DNA of 64,000 nucleotides from Bauldia sp. (lineage in GTDB: Bacteria > Pseudomonadota > Alphaproteobacteria > Rhizobiales > Kaistiaceae): contig JBBCGQ010000001.1 in the NCBI GenBank assembly GCA_037200845.1, positions 496,001 to 560,000 of the forward strand. The letters run 5' to 3'. Position numbers and translations under genes: made by a program. Every line of letters starts with the position of its first letter. Position 1 is the stretch's first letter. Shown in pieces: positions 26,139-35,381 of this stretch. A model generated the notes under the pieces. The model was not told where the DNA came from and did no database searches. It saw nothing but the letters and a program-made list of their open reading frames with translations.

Positions 26139-26804
26139 ATGGGAAACGATCCTACTCTTTCCGTTGACGAAGCTCTGAAGGCGAAGCTGGACGATGTCCT
26201 CTCGCGTAAGGCAGACATTGCCAAGCGACGTGCTGCGTTAGCTGAAGAAGACCGATCGCTTGATCGCGATTTGGCGGATTTGCGTGCTGCGGTGCGCGTT
26301 TTTGGGGTTAATTTGGCAGTCCCGTCCCCCGAGAGAGTTGAGGGAGGATCGGGATTGTGGCGCGTTGTTCGAAATAGTGGAGGCGAAATCACGGGGCGTG
26401 TTCGCGTTGCCTATGGCAGTGCGGAACCAACAGCCCTGTCAGCGTCCGGTGGCGAAAGACCGCTGGCTGTCCCGGAGATAGCCATCGCAAAGTCGGCGGA
26501 TGTGACGGCGCAGCTAGAGGCGCCTTCGCCCACCAAACTGGTTCCGCCAGTTCGTCCGCCTATCCGCGACATTGTGTTGGATCGTCTCAAAGCCGCCGGG
26601 ACGAAAGGCGACAGGGCCACGCCCATCCGCAAGTTCATTGAACGTGTTTACGGCGGCAACATCCACGAAAAGACGGTGGGCATGACGCTATACAGATTGG
26701 CCAAGGACGGATTGGTTCGTCGACATGGCCGCACGTGGTTCCTCGCGGAAAACGCGGGGAGCCCCGGCGCTGACACGCCGGGACCCGAAGCCTCGCAAAC
26801 ATAG
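26139..26804 (+). CDS. Hypothetical protein, coiled coil plus winged-helix-like C-terminus
   Basis: 221 aa, family not recognised. Residues 8-60 form a charged coiled coil (LKAKLDDVLSRKADIAKRRA, then EEDRSLDRDLADLRAAVRVF). After a Pro/Ser-rich linker, the C-terminal 75 residues (PPIRDIVLDRLKAAGTKGDR to LYRLAKDGLVRRHGRTWFL) look like a winged helix. The ATG at 26058 would extend it by 27 residues, but the promoter at 26103-26131 lies between the two ATGs and favours 26139. GC content is visibly lower than in the flanking genes, suggesting transfer, and the gene sits directly before an unusual tRNA. Confidence 0.65.
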   Translation: MGNDPTLSVDEALKAKLDDVLSRKADIAKRRAALAEEDRSLDRDLADLRAAVRVFGVNLAVPSPERVEGGSGLWRVVRNSGGEITGRVRVAYGSAEPTALSASGGERPLAVPEIAIAKSADVTAQLEAPSPTKLVPPVRPPIRDIVLDRLKAAGTKGDRATPIRKFIERVYGGNIHEKTVGMTLYRLAKDGLVRRHGRTWFLAENAGSPGADTPGPEASQT

Positions 26805-26912
26805 AAGGAGACAGCACGATGCAGCACATCGTCCGCAGCAGCTAGGAAGCCGGGCTGGGCTGTGGTTGGGGGTCACTACTCCCCGCCACAGTCCGGTTCG
26901 GTCGCTACCCTC

Positions 26913-26989
26913 GGCCCAGTAGTTCAGTTGGATAGAACTGGGGATTACTAATCCCTGTGTCGTGGGTTCGAGTCCCACCTGGGCCGCCA
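26913..26989 (+). tRNA. Atypical tRNA, anticodon ACU, short variable loop
   Basis: A full cloverleaf is visible: acceptor GGCCCAG with CTGGGCC, D arm GTTC/GAAC, anticodon arm GGGGA-TTACTAA-TCCCT, variable loop GTGTC, T arm GTGGG-TTCGAGT-CCCAC, discriminator G and encoded CCA. By standard numbering positions 34-36 are ACU, which would read the serine codon AGU. Serine tRNAs need a long variable arm, absent here, and A34 is very unusual. It may be a diverged Asn- or Arg-like tRNA, a tRNA brought in by an element, or an inactive tRNA-like gene. The structure itself is well supported; its identity is not. Confidence 0.8.
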
Positions 26990-27021
26990 ATTCAAATAGC
27001 GTAAGCTAGCGGTCATTTCAA

Positions 27022-27052
27022 GCGGAAACCCTTGGGAATCAAGGGTTTCCGC
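27022..27052 (+). terminator. Perfect 13-bp stem-loop between the tRNA and polA
   Basis: GCGGAAACCCTTG (27022-27034) pairs perfectly with CAAGGGTTTCCGC (27040-27052) around GGAAT. After a 13-base gap a TTTTT follows. It probably terminates the tRNA transcript. Being only 28 bp before polA, it could also attenuate read-through into that gene. Confidence 0.7.
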
Positions 27053-27080
27053 GCCGTGATTGTTTTTGGAAATCTGACCC

Positions 27081-30056
27081 ATGCCCAATCCCCCCGATTT
27101 CGCCCGCGCCGTGAAGCCCGGCGACCATGTCTTCCTGGTCGACGGGTCCGGCTACGTTTATCGCGCCTACCATGCGCTGCCGCCGCTGACGCGGAAGTCC
27201 GACGGCCTGCCGGTCGGCGCGGTCGCCGGCTTCTGCAACATGCTGTGGAAGCTGCTGCAGGATGCCTCTGCCGGCGTGAAGCCGACGCATCTCGCCGTCG
27301 TCTTCGACAAGTCGGAGCACACGTTCCGCAATGAGATGTACGACCAGTACAAGGCGCACCGGCCCGAGGCGCCGGATGACCTCAAGCCGCAGTTCGGGCT
27401 GATCCGGAAGGCGGTGAAAGCATTCAACGTCGCATCGATCGAGCAGTCCGGCTTCGAGGCCGACGATCTGATCGCGACCTATGCGCGGCTGGGCGCGGCG
27501 GCGGGCGCGGACGTCACCATCGTCTCGTCCGACAAGGACCTGATGCAGTTGGTCACGCCGACCGTGACGATGTTCGACACGATGAAGGACAAGCGTATCG
27601 GCATTCCCGAGGTCGTCGAGAAATTCGGCGTGCCGCCTGAGAAGGTGATCGAGGTGCAGGCCCTGATCGGCGACTCGGTTGACAACGTGCCGGGCGTGCC
27701 GGGCATCGGCGTGAAGACCGCGGCGCAGTTGATCGGCGAGAATGGCGACCTCGAGGGCGTGCTGTCGCGCACCGCCGAGATCAAGCAGCCGAAGCGGCGC
27801 GAGGCGCTGGAGACTCATGCCGAGAACGCGCGCCTGTCGAAGCGGCTGGTGACGCTCGACACCAACGTCGCCCTCGACGTGCCGATCGAAGGGCTGGCGG
27901 TGCAGGAGCGCGACGGACCGCGTCTGGTCGCCTTTTGCAAGATCATGGAGTTCATGGCGCTCGGCCGCCGCGTCGCCGAGGCGACCAAGACCGACATCGA
28001 CGCAGTCGCGCCGGGCTTCCCCGACGAGACGCCGCAGGCGCTGCCGGCGAAGAAGGACAAGGCCGACGTCACCGAGGAGGCGGTGCCGGCGCGTCCTGTC
28101 TACCGCCCGTATTTCAACGCCGGCGACAAGCGTGCGCCGGGCGTCGATGGCGCCTCCGGCCCGATCGAGGGCGTAGCGGTCGGCGCCGCGCTGGCAACGT
28201 CAAAACCGTTCGACCACAAGGCTTACGAGACGGTGACCGACGTCGCCGCGCTCGACCGCTGGATCGACGCGGCGCGGTCGATCGGGCGCGTCGCCATCGA
28301 CGCCGAGACCAATTCGCTAGACCCGATGCGCGCCGAGATCGCCGGCGTGTCGCTGGCGCTGGAGCCGGGCAGGGCGGCCTACGTCCCGATCGGCCACAGG
28401 AGCGGCGCCAACGATCTTCTCGGCGGCGGTCTGGTCGAGGGCCAGATACCGGCAAAGACGGCGCTGGCGAAACTGAAGGCGCTGCTCGAGGACCCGTCGG
28501 TCATCAAGGTCGCGCAGAATCTCAAGTACGACTACGTCGTCTTCTCACGCCACGGCATCCACGTCGCGCCCTACGACGACACGATGCTGATTTCGTACGC
28601 GTTGGACGGCGGCAAGGGCGGCTCCGGCATGGACGCCTTGGCGAGCGACGTCCTTGGCCACACGCCGATCAGCTTCAAGGACGTCGCCGGCGCCGGCCAG
28701 AAGCAGGTGACGTTCGACCAGGTCGCGCTCGACAGGGCCACCGAATATTCCGCCGAGGACGCCGACGTCGCAATCCGCCTGTGGTCGGCGCTGAAGCCGC
28801 GGCTGACGGCGGAGCGCATGATGACGGTGTACGAAACGCTGGAGCGGCCGCTGATCCCGGTGCTGGCGCGCATGGAAGCGCGCGGCATCAAGGTCGATCG
28901 CCAGATCCTGTCGCGCATGTCGGGTGAGTTCGCGCAGAAGCTCGGCGGTCTTGAGCACGAGATCTACAATCTCGCCGGCGAGAATTTCAACATCGGCTCG
29001 CCGAAGCAATTGGGCGACATTCTCTTCGGCAAGTTCAATCTGCCCGGCGGCAAGAAGACCAAGACGGGCGCCTGGTCGACCGGCGCCGACGTGCTGGAGG
29101 AACTGGCGGCCGAGGGCAACGCGCTCGCCGAAGGCATCCTCGCCTGGCGGCAATTGTCGAAGCTCAAGTCGACCTACACCGACCTGCTGCCCGAATACAT
29201 CCATCCCGAGACCGGCCGCGTGCATACGTCCTACGCGCTAGCCTCGACGACCACCGGCCGCCTGTCGTCGTCCGATCCGAACCTGCAGAACATTCCCGTC
29301 CGCACCGACGACGGCCGCCGCATCCGCACCGCCTTCATCGCCGAGAAGGGCATGAAGCTGATCTCGGCCGACTACTCGCAGATCGAGCTGCGCATCGTCG
29401 CGCACGTCGCCGACGTGCCGGAATTGAAGCTGGCCTTCGCCGACGGCCTCGACATTCACGCCATGACGGCGAGCGAGATGTTCAACGTGCCGGTCAAGGA
29501 CATGCCGGTCGAGGTCCGTCGCCGCGCCAAGGCGATCAACTTCGGCATCATCTACGGCATCTCGGCCTTCGGCCTCGCCAACCAGCTCGGCATCCCGCGC
29601 GAGGAGGCCGGCGCCTACATCAAGCGCTATTTCGAGCGCTTCCCTGGCATCCGCGGCTACATGGACCGCATGCGCGCCGAGGTGAAGGAGAAGGGCTACG
29701 TCTCGACGCTCTTCGGCCGCAAGATTCATTTCCCGCAGGCGAAATCGTCCAACCCGTCGGAGCGCGCCTTCGTCGAGCGCGCCTCGATCAACGCGCCGAT
29801 CCAGGGCACGGCGGCCGACATCATTCGCCGCGCCATGATCCGCATGGAAGACGCGCTGGCCGGCGCGCGGCTGAACGCCAAGATGCTGCTGCAGGTGCAC
29901 GACGAGCTGGTCTTCGAGGCGCCCGAGTCCGAGGTGAAGAAGACGATGGATGTCGTCCGCGACATCATGGAGCAGGCGGCCCACCCGGCGATCCAGTTGT
30001 CGGTGCCACTGCAGGTCGATGCCAAGGCCGGCGATAACTGGGACGCCGCGCACTAG
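27081..30056 (+). CDS. polA: DNA polymerase I
   Basis: 991 aa repair and Okazaki-fragment polymerase. Three domains are present. Residues 1-300 are the 5' nuclease (FLVDGSGYVYRAYHALPPLT, VVFDKSEHTFRN, VSSDKDLMQLV, GDSVDNVPGVPGIGVKTAA). Residues 380-560 are the 3'-5' exonuclease with its acidic residues kept (VAIDAETNSLDPM, NLKYDYVVF, YSAEDADVAIRL), so proofreading is probably active. The rest is the polymerase with motif A (LISADYSQIELRIVAH), motif B (RRRAKAINFGIIYGISAFGL) and motif C (LLQVHDELVFEAP). Length is slightly above the E. coli enzyme owing to a linker near residue 310-370. Transcribed alone. Confidence 0.98.
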   Translation: MPNPPDFARAVKPGDHVFLVDGSGYVYRAYHALPPLTRKSDGLPVGAVAGFCNMLWKLLQDASAGVKPTHLAVVFDKSEHTFRNEMYDQYKAHRPEAPDDLKPQFGLIRKAVKAFNVASIEQSGFEADDLIATYARLGAAAGADVTIVSSDKDLMQLVTPTVTMFDTMKDKRIGIPEVVEKFGVPPEKVIEVQALIGDSVDNVPGVPGIGVKTAAQLIGENGDLEGVLSRTAEIKQPKRREALETHAENARLSKRLVTLDTNVALDVPIEGLAVQERDGPRLVAFCKIMEFMALGRRVAEATKTDIDAVAPGFPDETPQALPAKKDKADVTEEAVPARPVYRPYFNAGDKRAPGVDGASGPIEGVAVGAALATSKPFDHKAYETVTDVAALDRWIDAARSIGRVAIDAETNSLDPMRAEIAGVSLALEPGRAAYVPIGHRSGANDLLGGGLVEGQIPAKTALAKLKALLEDPSVIKVAQNLKYDYVVFSRHGIHVAPYDDTMLISYALDGGKGGSGMDALASDVLGHTPISFKDVAGAGQKQVTFDQVALDRATEYSAEDADVAIRLWSALKPRLTAERMMTVYETLERPLIPVLARMEARGIKVDRQILSRMSGEFAQKLGGLEHEIYNLAGENFNIGSPKQLGDILFGKFNLPGGKKTKTGAWSTGADVLEELAAEGNALAEGILAWRQLSKLKSTYTDLLPEYIHPETGRVHTSYALASTTTGRLSSSDPNLQNIPVRTDDGRRIRTAFIAEKGMKLISADYSQIELRIVAHVADVPELKLAFADGLDIHAMTASEMFNVPVKDMPVEVRRRAKAINFGIIYGISAFGLANQLGIPREEAGAYIKRYFERFPGIRGYMDRMRAEVKEKGYVSTLFGRKIHFPQAKSSNPSERAFVERASINAPIQGTAADIIRRAMIRMEDALAGARLNAKMLLQVHDELVFEAPESEVKKTMDVVRDIMEQAAHPAIQLSVPLQVDAKAGDNWDAAH

Positions 30057-30076
30057 CCGCCGGGTGTCCTCGCGGA

Positions 30077-30236
30077 GGATAGACACCCCTCCCCAAAACC
30101 GCTGCGCGGTTTTGGCCCTCCCGCAAGGGGAGGGCTCAAGCGGAGTTTGTTGGAACGTGATATTTCAACAGGCCGAACCCTCCCCTTGCGCGAGGGTCAA
30201 ACCGCCGAAGGCGGTTTGGGGAGGGGTGTCTCTCCT
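30077..30236. repeat. 160-bp palindromic intergenic repeat, copy A
   Basis: The outer arms AGGATAGACACCCCTCCCC and its complement (ending GTGTCTCTCCT) enclose two more GC-rich hairpins and a unique centre containing GGAGTTTGTTGG. The inner hairpins are AAAACCGC-TGC-GCGGTTTT and AAACCGCC-GAA-GGCGGTTT. A second copy lies at 42671-42840 in the opposite orientation, matching along its whole length. It fills the gap between polA and the DoxX gene. Confidence 0.85.
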
Positions 30237-30250
30237 ACGCTCCGGAGCAC

Positions 30251-30709
30251 CTACCGCCGCCGCTGCTGTGCGTCGATGCTCCACGGCCCCGGCCCCGCGG
30301 CCGCGATGTACAGGAACACGAAGCAGAACAGGATCGCCGGCTCGCCGAAATTGATGAGCGGGAAAAAACTCATCGGCGCGTGCGCGCTCCAGTACGCGAT
30401 CGCCATCTCGCCGGAGAGCACGAACGCCGCCAGCCGTGTGTAGTAGCCGCCGATCAGCGCCAGGCTGCCGACGAGCTCCAGTATCCCGATCAGCATGAAC
30501 CACGAGAAGCCGCCGGCCGGCGGCGGCATGCCGGCGCGCGCCGGGAAAGCCGGAAAGTGGAACAGCTTCTGCGTCGCGTGCTCGAGGTAGAGCAGCGCGG
30601 TCACGATGCGGAGGAGGGAGAGGAACTGCGGACGCCAGAGGGTCAGCCGATCGAAGAACTGTTCCAAGAAATACACCTGCCGAGTGCGAGGTCGCCGCCG
30701 CCCGGACAT
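30251..30709 (-). CDS. DoxX family membrane protein
   Basis: 152 aa with four membrane helices. It follows the DoxX pattern: LSLLRIVTALLYLEHATQKL in the first helix, then FMLIGILELVGSLALIGGYY, LAAFVLSGEMAIAYWSAHAP and PAILFCFVFLYIAAAGPGPW. Members are inner-membrane proteins of the DoxX/SURF4 group whose role is mostly unknown, sometimes linked to thiol or oxidative stress. The first 15 residues are basic and may not be translated: a GTG a little downstream, before YFLEQFFDRL, would also serve as a start. Confidence 0.85.
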   Translation of the reverse strand: MSGRRRPRTRQVYFLEQFFDRLTLWRPQFLSLLRIVTALLYLEHATQKLFHFPAFPARAGMPPPAGGFSWFMLIGILELVGSLALIGGYYTRLAAFVLSGEMAIAYWSAHAPMSFFPLINFGEPAILFCFVFLYIAAAGPGPWSIDAQQRRR

Positions 30710-30768
30710 GCCAGATCGATGCGCCGCCCGGAAGGGCCGCGAAGGTCACATCGCGGTGAACGTCTGCG

Positions 30769-31266
30769 TCAGATTGTATTGGCGAAGAACGAGCGGATGG
30801 TCGCCGCCATCTCCGCCTTGCCGACGCGCATCATGCCCCATGCGCTGCCGCCGGCCAGCCGGTCGAGCGCATGCTGCCGCTTTTCGATCAGCACGGCGAA
30901 GCGCTCGACCAGGTCGGGCGACTGCTTGAGCACATGCGCCAGTGCCACCTTGTTGACCTCGATCACCTCGAGCGGCGTCGCTGCCGTGACCGTGGCGCTC
31001 CGCCGCGCGCCGGTGAGCAGCGACATCTCGCCGACGATGTCGCCGCCGCTGAGTTTCGCCACCGGCCCATCGACGCCGTGCACCGTGACGTCCGCCTCGC
31101 CGGAGACCACGATGTACATCGCGTGCCCGGGCGCGTCTTCCTCGATGGGCTTCGCGCCCTGCTGGAAGCGGATGAAGTAGGCCTTGGTCGCCAGTTCCTC
31201 GATCTCCGCGCTGTCGAGCACGTCGGCGAAGAACGGCACGGTTTTCAGGATGTCCAGCGGTTCCAT
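30769..31266 (-). CDS. Cyclic nucleotide-binding domain protein
   Basis: 165 aa, a single cNMP-binding domain with little else. Helix-start MEPLDILKTVPFFADVLDSA leads into the beta roll. The phosphate-binding cassette GGDIVGEMSLLTGARRSATV keeps the Glu and Arg that bind the sugar-phosphate. A C-terminal helix (LKQSPDLVERFAVLIEKRQH) follows. There is no DNA-binding domain, so it is not a Crp-type regulator; it may sense a nucleotide for a partner. It lies in the minus-strand group with pheT and the DoxX gene. Confidence 0.88.
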   Translation of the reverse strand: MEPLDILKTVPFFADVLDSAEIEELATKAYFIRFQQGAKPIEEDAPGHAMYIVVSGEADVTVHGVDGPVAKLSGGDIVGEMSLLTGARRSATVTAATPLEVIEVNKVALAHVLKQSPDLVERFAVLIEKRQHALDRLAGGSAWGMMRVGKAEMAATIRSFFANTI

Positions 31267-31297
31267 GGCGGCAATCTCTTGTGGCAGGAGGTGAGGG

Positions 31298-31864
31298 TCA
31301 AGCCGCAGCGCGGCGCCAGGTGACCAGCGTCACACCGGCCGCGGCGTCGAGGGTCTCGGCCGGTCCGGATTCGAGGCCGGCGGCGGCGAGCAATGTCTCC
31401 GGCGTCTGCCCGTTGCCGAGCGCGGTGAACAGCGGCACGCCGCCGGGCAGCGTGACGCCGGCGACGCGGGCGAGGTGGAAGGCGTCGTAGCCCGAGGCGA
31501 GGAACAGGTCGAAGACCTCGCGCCCGCCGGGTACCGCGACGATGCCGCCGCGCGGCGCCGCGCTGTGCAGCGCCGCCGAAAGCGATGCCTGGCTGGGGTT
31601 CCACCACCACGCATCGGCGCGCCGCTCGACGCCGTGCGCCGAAGACGAAATCACCAATCGGTTGCGCCGCATCGTGTTGGGGTTCACCTCGTGGCTGTAG
31701 CGGCCGACGACGACCACGGCGGCCATGTCGAGCGCCGCCTGGAAGCGCAGCCAGTCGGCCTCGTTGTTGAGCGAAGCCGGCGTGTTGCCGTCGGCGCCGG
31801 CAATGCATCCGTCGGCCGAGACGATGGCGTGTCCTTCGATGCGGTAGCCGGGGAGGACGGTCAC
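31298..31864 (-). CDS. Dihydrofolate reductase-like / RibD C-terminal-like protein
   Basis: 188 aa. The order ADGCIAGADGNTPASLNNEA, AAVVVVGRYSHEVNP, LVISSSAHGVERRADAWWWN, GIVAVPGGREVFDLFLASGY and DAFHLARVAGVTLPGGVPLF matches the nucleotide-binding fold of the RibD C-terminal/DHFR superfamily, in which the GG pair binds NADPH. Similarity is recognisable but not strong, and the substrate is unknown. Its ATG at 31864 overlaps the pheT stop by 4 bp (ATGA), so it is co-translated with the phenylalanyl-tRNA synthetase genes. Confidence 0.65.
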   Translation of the reverse strand: MTVLPGYRIEGHAIVSADGCIAGADGNTPASLNNEADWLRFQAALDMAAVVVVGRYSHEVNPNTMRRNRLVISSSAHGVERRADAWWWNPSQASLSAALHSAAPRGGIVAVPGGREVFDLFLASGYDAFHLARVAGVTLPGGVPLFTALGNGQTPETLLAAAGLESGPAETLDAAAGVTLVTWRRAAA

Positions 31865-34284
31865 GTGCGCAGCGTTCCTCCCGTGGCCTCCTCGACGGCG
31901 GCAACCACGCGCGCGGCAACCGCCTCGATCTCCTGCTCGGTCATCGTGTGCTCCGTCGGCTGCAGCGTAACCTCGATCGCCACCGATTTCTTGTCGCGGC
32001 CGAGCGCCTCGCTTTCGAAGGCATCGAACACCGCCGCGCCGACGATCAGCTTGCGGTCGGCGCTCTCGGCGGCGCGCACGATCTTCGCCGCCTCCATCGA
32101 GCGGTCGACCAGGAAGGCGAAATCGCGCTTCACCGGCTGTAGGTCGGAGAGCATCAGCGCGCCCTTTGCCTTGGTCGCCTTCGCCTTAGGCAGCGGGATC
32201 GATTCGAGGATCAGCTCGAACCCGGCGAGCGGCCCCTCGGCGTCCAGCGCCTCCAGAATCTTCGGGTGGAACTCGCCGAACGTGCCGATGATCGTCTTCG
32301 GCCCCTGGCGGATCACGCCCGAGCGGCCGGGGTGATACCACGCCGGCGCATCTGCGCTGACCTGCACCTTCTCCGCCGCGATGCCCAGCGCATCGAGCAG
32401 CGCCAGCGCGTCGGCCTTGGCGTCGAACACCGACACCGCCGGTGCCGCGCCGGTCCAGTGGCGGCCGCCGCCGTTGACGGTTGCGGTCCCGGTGCGGATG
32501 CCGCTCGCCGCGGTGAATTGATCCTCCGGCCTGTCGCCGCGATAGATCTGGCCGACCTCGAACAGCGTGATGTCGGCGAAGCCGCGGTCGGCGTTGCGCC
32601 GCGCCGCCGCGATCAGGCCGGGGTAGAGGCTCGGCCGCATGTCCGACATGTCGGCCGCGATCGGATTGGCGAGCACCAGCGCCTTGTCGCCGCCGCCGAA
32701 GGCGACGGCGCGCGCGTGCGCCACGAACGACCACGTCACCGCCTCGACGAAGCCGCGCGCGGCGAGCGCACGCTTGGCCCGGCGCGTACGCTGCTGTATC
32801 GGGGTGAGCACGGGCTTCACCACGCCGGGCAAGCGGTCGAGCGGCGTCGAGGGTACCTTGTCGAGGCCGGAAATGCGCACGATTTCCTCGACGATGTCGG
32901 CCTTGCTGGCGGCATCCGGGCGCCACGTCGGCACGGTCACGATCATGTGGCCGGGCCCGCGCCCGGGCTTCGAGGTAAAGCCCAGCGCATCGAGGATGCG
33001 CGTCGCCTCGGGCGCCGCCACCTCGATGCCGGCCAGCCGCTTCACCTCGCCGAGCGGGAAATCGATCGTCGTCCGCGCGGTCGGAACCTCACCGGCGACC
33101 AGTATGTCGGTCGCCCGCCCGCCGCAGAGATCCATCACCAGCCGGGTTGCGAGTTCCAGTCCGGGGATCATGAACGCCGGATCGACGCCGCGCTCGAAGC
33201 GATGACGCGCGTCGGAGTTGATGCCGAGCTTGCGGCCGGTGTGCGCGATGTTGAGCGGCTCCCAGAGCGCCGACTCGATCAGCACGTCGGTCGTCGTCTC
33301 GCTGCAGCCGGAAGCCTCGCCGCCCATGACGCCGGCGATCGACTGCACGCCCTTGTTGTCGGCGATGACGCAGATGTCCGGGTCGAGCGTGTAGGTCTTG
33401 CCGTCGAGCGCCTTTATCGACTCGGTGAACCTGCTCCGCCGCACGACGAGGCTGCCCGAAATCTTGTTGGCATCGAAGACGTGCAGCGGCCGGCCGCGGT
33501 CGTAGGTGATGATGTTGGTGATGTCGACCAGCGCGTTGATCGGGCGAAGGCCGATGGCGCGCAGCCGCTTCTGCAGCCAGTCCGGCGACGGCCCGTTCTT
33601 GACGCCGCGCACCAGGCGGAGGCCGAAGGCCGGGCAGAGCGACGGCATCGAACCGAAGTCGAGCACGACCTTAACCGGGCAGGCGCCGACACCCTTCACC
33701 GGCTGCACCGTCCGGTCGATCAGGCGGCCGACGCCGGCCGCGGCGAGGTCGCGCGCGATGCCGGCGACGCCCAGCGCGTCCGGCCGGTTCGGCGTCACCG
33801 CGATGTCGATCACCGCCTCGCCGAGATTCGCGAAGGCCGCATAGGGCTGGCCGATCGGTGCGTTCGCCGGCAGGTCGACGATGCCGTCGTGCGCATCCGA
33901 GATGCCGAGCTCGCGCTCCGACAGCAGCATGCCGTTCGACTCGACGCCGCGGATGACACCCTTCTCCAGCGTGGCGCCGGTGCCCGGAATATGCGAGCCC
34001 GGCGGCGCGAACACGCCGATCATCCCGGCGCGCGCGTTGGGCGCGCCGCACACGACCTGAATCAGGTTGCCGTCGCCGGCGTCGATGCGACACACCTTCA
34101 GCCGGTCGGCATTCGGATGCTTCTCGGCAGTGACGACTCGCGCGATCTTGAACGGTGCAAATTCCCTGGCGCGGTCCTCGACGCTTTCGACCTCGAGCCC
34201 GACCTGCGTCAGCTTGTCGACGATGATCGCGAGCGGCGCCTCGGTCTCGAGGTGCTCCTTCAGCCACGGCAGGGTGAACTTCAC
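31861..34284 (-). CDS. pheT: Phenylalanine-tRNA ligase beta subunit
   Basis: 807 aa. Forms the alpha2-beta2 enzyme with PheS and charges tRNA-Phe; the B3/B4 domain edits mischarged Tyr. The start is GTG at 34284, giving the conserved [18 protein letters not shown]. An upstream extension exists but is antisense-like. Domains in order are the tRNA-binding (EMAP-like) domain ([19 protein letters not shown]), the B3/B4 domain ([19 protein letters not shown]), the B5 domain, the synthetase-like domain and the FDX anticodon-binding domain at the end ([16 protein letters not shown]). The 4-bp overlap with pheS indicates coupling. Confidence 0.97.
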   Translation of the reverse strand: MKFTLPWLKEHLETEAPLAIIVDKLTQVGLEVESVEDRAREFAPFKIARVVTAEKHPNADRLKVCRIDAGDGNLIQVVCGAPNARAGMIGVFAPPGSHIPGTGATLEKGVIRGVESNGMLLSERELGISDAHDGIVDLPANAPIGQPYAAFANLGEAVIDIAVTPNRPDALGVAGIARDLAAAGVGRLIDRTVQPVKGVGACPVKVVLDFGSMPSLCPAFGLRLVRGVKNGPSPDWLQKRLRAIGLRPINALVDITNIITYDRGRPLHVFDANKISGSLVVRRSRFTESIKALDGKTYTLDPDICVIADNKGVQSIAGVMGGEASGCSETTTDVLIESALWEPLNIAHTGRKLGINSDARHRFERGVDPAFMIPGLELATRLVMDLCGGRATDILVAGEVPTARTTIDFPLGEVKRLAGIEVAAPEATRILDALGFTSKPGRGPGHMIVTVPTWRPDAASKADIVEEIVRISGLDKVPSTPLDRLPGVVKPVLTPIQQRTRRAKRALAARGFVEAVTWSFVAHARAVAFGGGDKALVLANPIAADMSDMRPSLYPGLIAAARRNADRGFADITLFEVGQIYRGDRPEDQFTAASGIRTGTATVNGGGRHWTGAAPAVSVFDAKADALALLDALGIAAEKVQVSADAPAWYHPGRSGVIRQGPKTIIGTFGEFHPKILEALDAEGPLAGFELILESIPLPKAKATKAKGALMLSDLQPVKRDFAFLVDRSMEAAKIVRAAESADRKLIVGAAVFDAFESEALGRDKKSVAIEVTLQPTEHTMTEQEIEAVAARVVAAVEEATGGTLRT

Positions 34285-35378
34285 GACGACAGCCCCCCGG
34301 CCAGCGTAGGCAGATCGAGCGGGCGGAAGCCGTAGTGGTTGAGCCAGCGGACGTCCGCCTCGAAGAATGGGCGCAGGTCCGGCATGCCGTATTTCAGCAT
34401 CGCGATACGGTCGACGCCCATGCCCCAGGCGAAGCCCTGGTACTTGTCGGGGTCGTGGCCGCCGGCGCGGATGACGTTCGGGTTGACCATGCCGCAGCCC
34501 AGAATCTCCAGCCAGTCGTCGCCCTCGCCGAAGCGGATTTCGTTGCCGACGCGCTTGCAGCGGATATCGACTTCCATCGACGGCTCGGTGAACGGGAAGT
34601 AGCTCGGGCGGAAGCGCATCTGCACCTTGTCGACCTCGAAGAAGGCGCGGCAGAATTCTTCCAGCACCCACTTGAGGTGGCCGATGTGGCTCTTCTCGTC
34701 GATCACCAGTCCCTCGACCTGGTGGAACATCGGCGTGTGCGTCTGGTCCGAGTCCATGCGGTAGGTGCGGCCCGGGATGACCACGCGGATCGGCGGCTTC
34801 TGCTTCTCCATCGTGCGTATCTGCACGGGCGAAGTGTGCGTGCGCAGAAGCAGGCGCTCGCCGTCCGGCTTGGTGTTGAAGAAGAACGTGTCGTGCATCT
34901 CGCGCGCCGGGTGTCCGACCGGAAAGTTGAGCGCGGTGAAATTATAGTAGTCGGTCTCGATGTCCGGCCCCTCGGCGATGGCGAAGCCGAGGTCGGAGAA
35001 GATCGCCGTGATCTCGTCGATCACCTGGCTGACCGGATGGATGCGGCCGGTTTCGAGCGGCGAGGGCCGCACCGGCAGGGTGACGTCGACGGCGTCGGCG
35101 ACGATGGCGCGCGCCAGCGCTTCTTCCTTCAGCACCTCGCGGCGCGCGCTGATGGCCGCGCCGACGCGATCCTTGAGGCCGTTCATCGCAGGCCCCATGA
35201 GAATGCGCGTCTCGATCGGCATGGTGCCCAGCGTCTTCATCAATTCGGAGACGACGCCCTTCTTGCCGAGCGCGGCGACGCGCTCCGCTTCCAGCCCGGC
35301 CTCGTCGCCGGCCGCGTTGACGCGCTGGACGATCTCCTTCTCCAGCGTCGCGAGGTGTTCGGTCGGATCCACAGCCAT
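34281..35378 (-). CDS. pheS: Phenylalanine-tRNA ligase alpha subunit
   Basis: 365 aa catalytic subunit. An N-terminal coiled coil (residues 1-100) precedes the class II synthetase core. Motif 2 is seen in [20 protein letters not shown] and [20 protein letters not shown], and motif 3 in [40 protein letters not shown] and [19 protein letters not shown] contribute to the Phe pocket. Length is as usual. The stop overlaps the pheT start by 4 bp. Upstream, a Rieske gene separates it from rplT, so the classical rpmI-rplT-pheST order is kept with one insertion. Confidence 0.98.
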   Translation of the reverse strand: MAVDPTEHLATLEKEIVQRVNAAGDEAGLEAERVAALGKKGVVSELMKTLGTMPIETRILMGPAMNGLKDRVGAAISARREVLKEEALARAIVADAVDVTLPVRPSPLETGRIHPVSQVIDEITAIFSDLGFAIAEGPDIETDYYNFTALNFPVGHPAREMHDTFFFNTKPDGERLLLRTHTSPVQIRTMEKQKPPIRVVIPGRTYRMDSDQTHTPMFHQVEGLVIDEKSHIGHLKWVLEEFCRAFFEVDKVQMRFRPSYFPFTEPSMEVDIRCKRVGNEIRFGEGDDWLEILGCGMVNPNVIRAGGHDPDKYQGFAWGMGVDRIAMLKYGMPDLRPFFEADVRWLNHYGFRPLDLPTLAGGLSS

Positions 35379-35381
35379 GTC

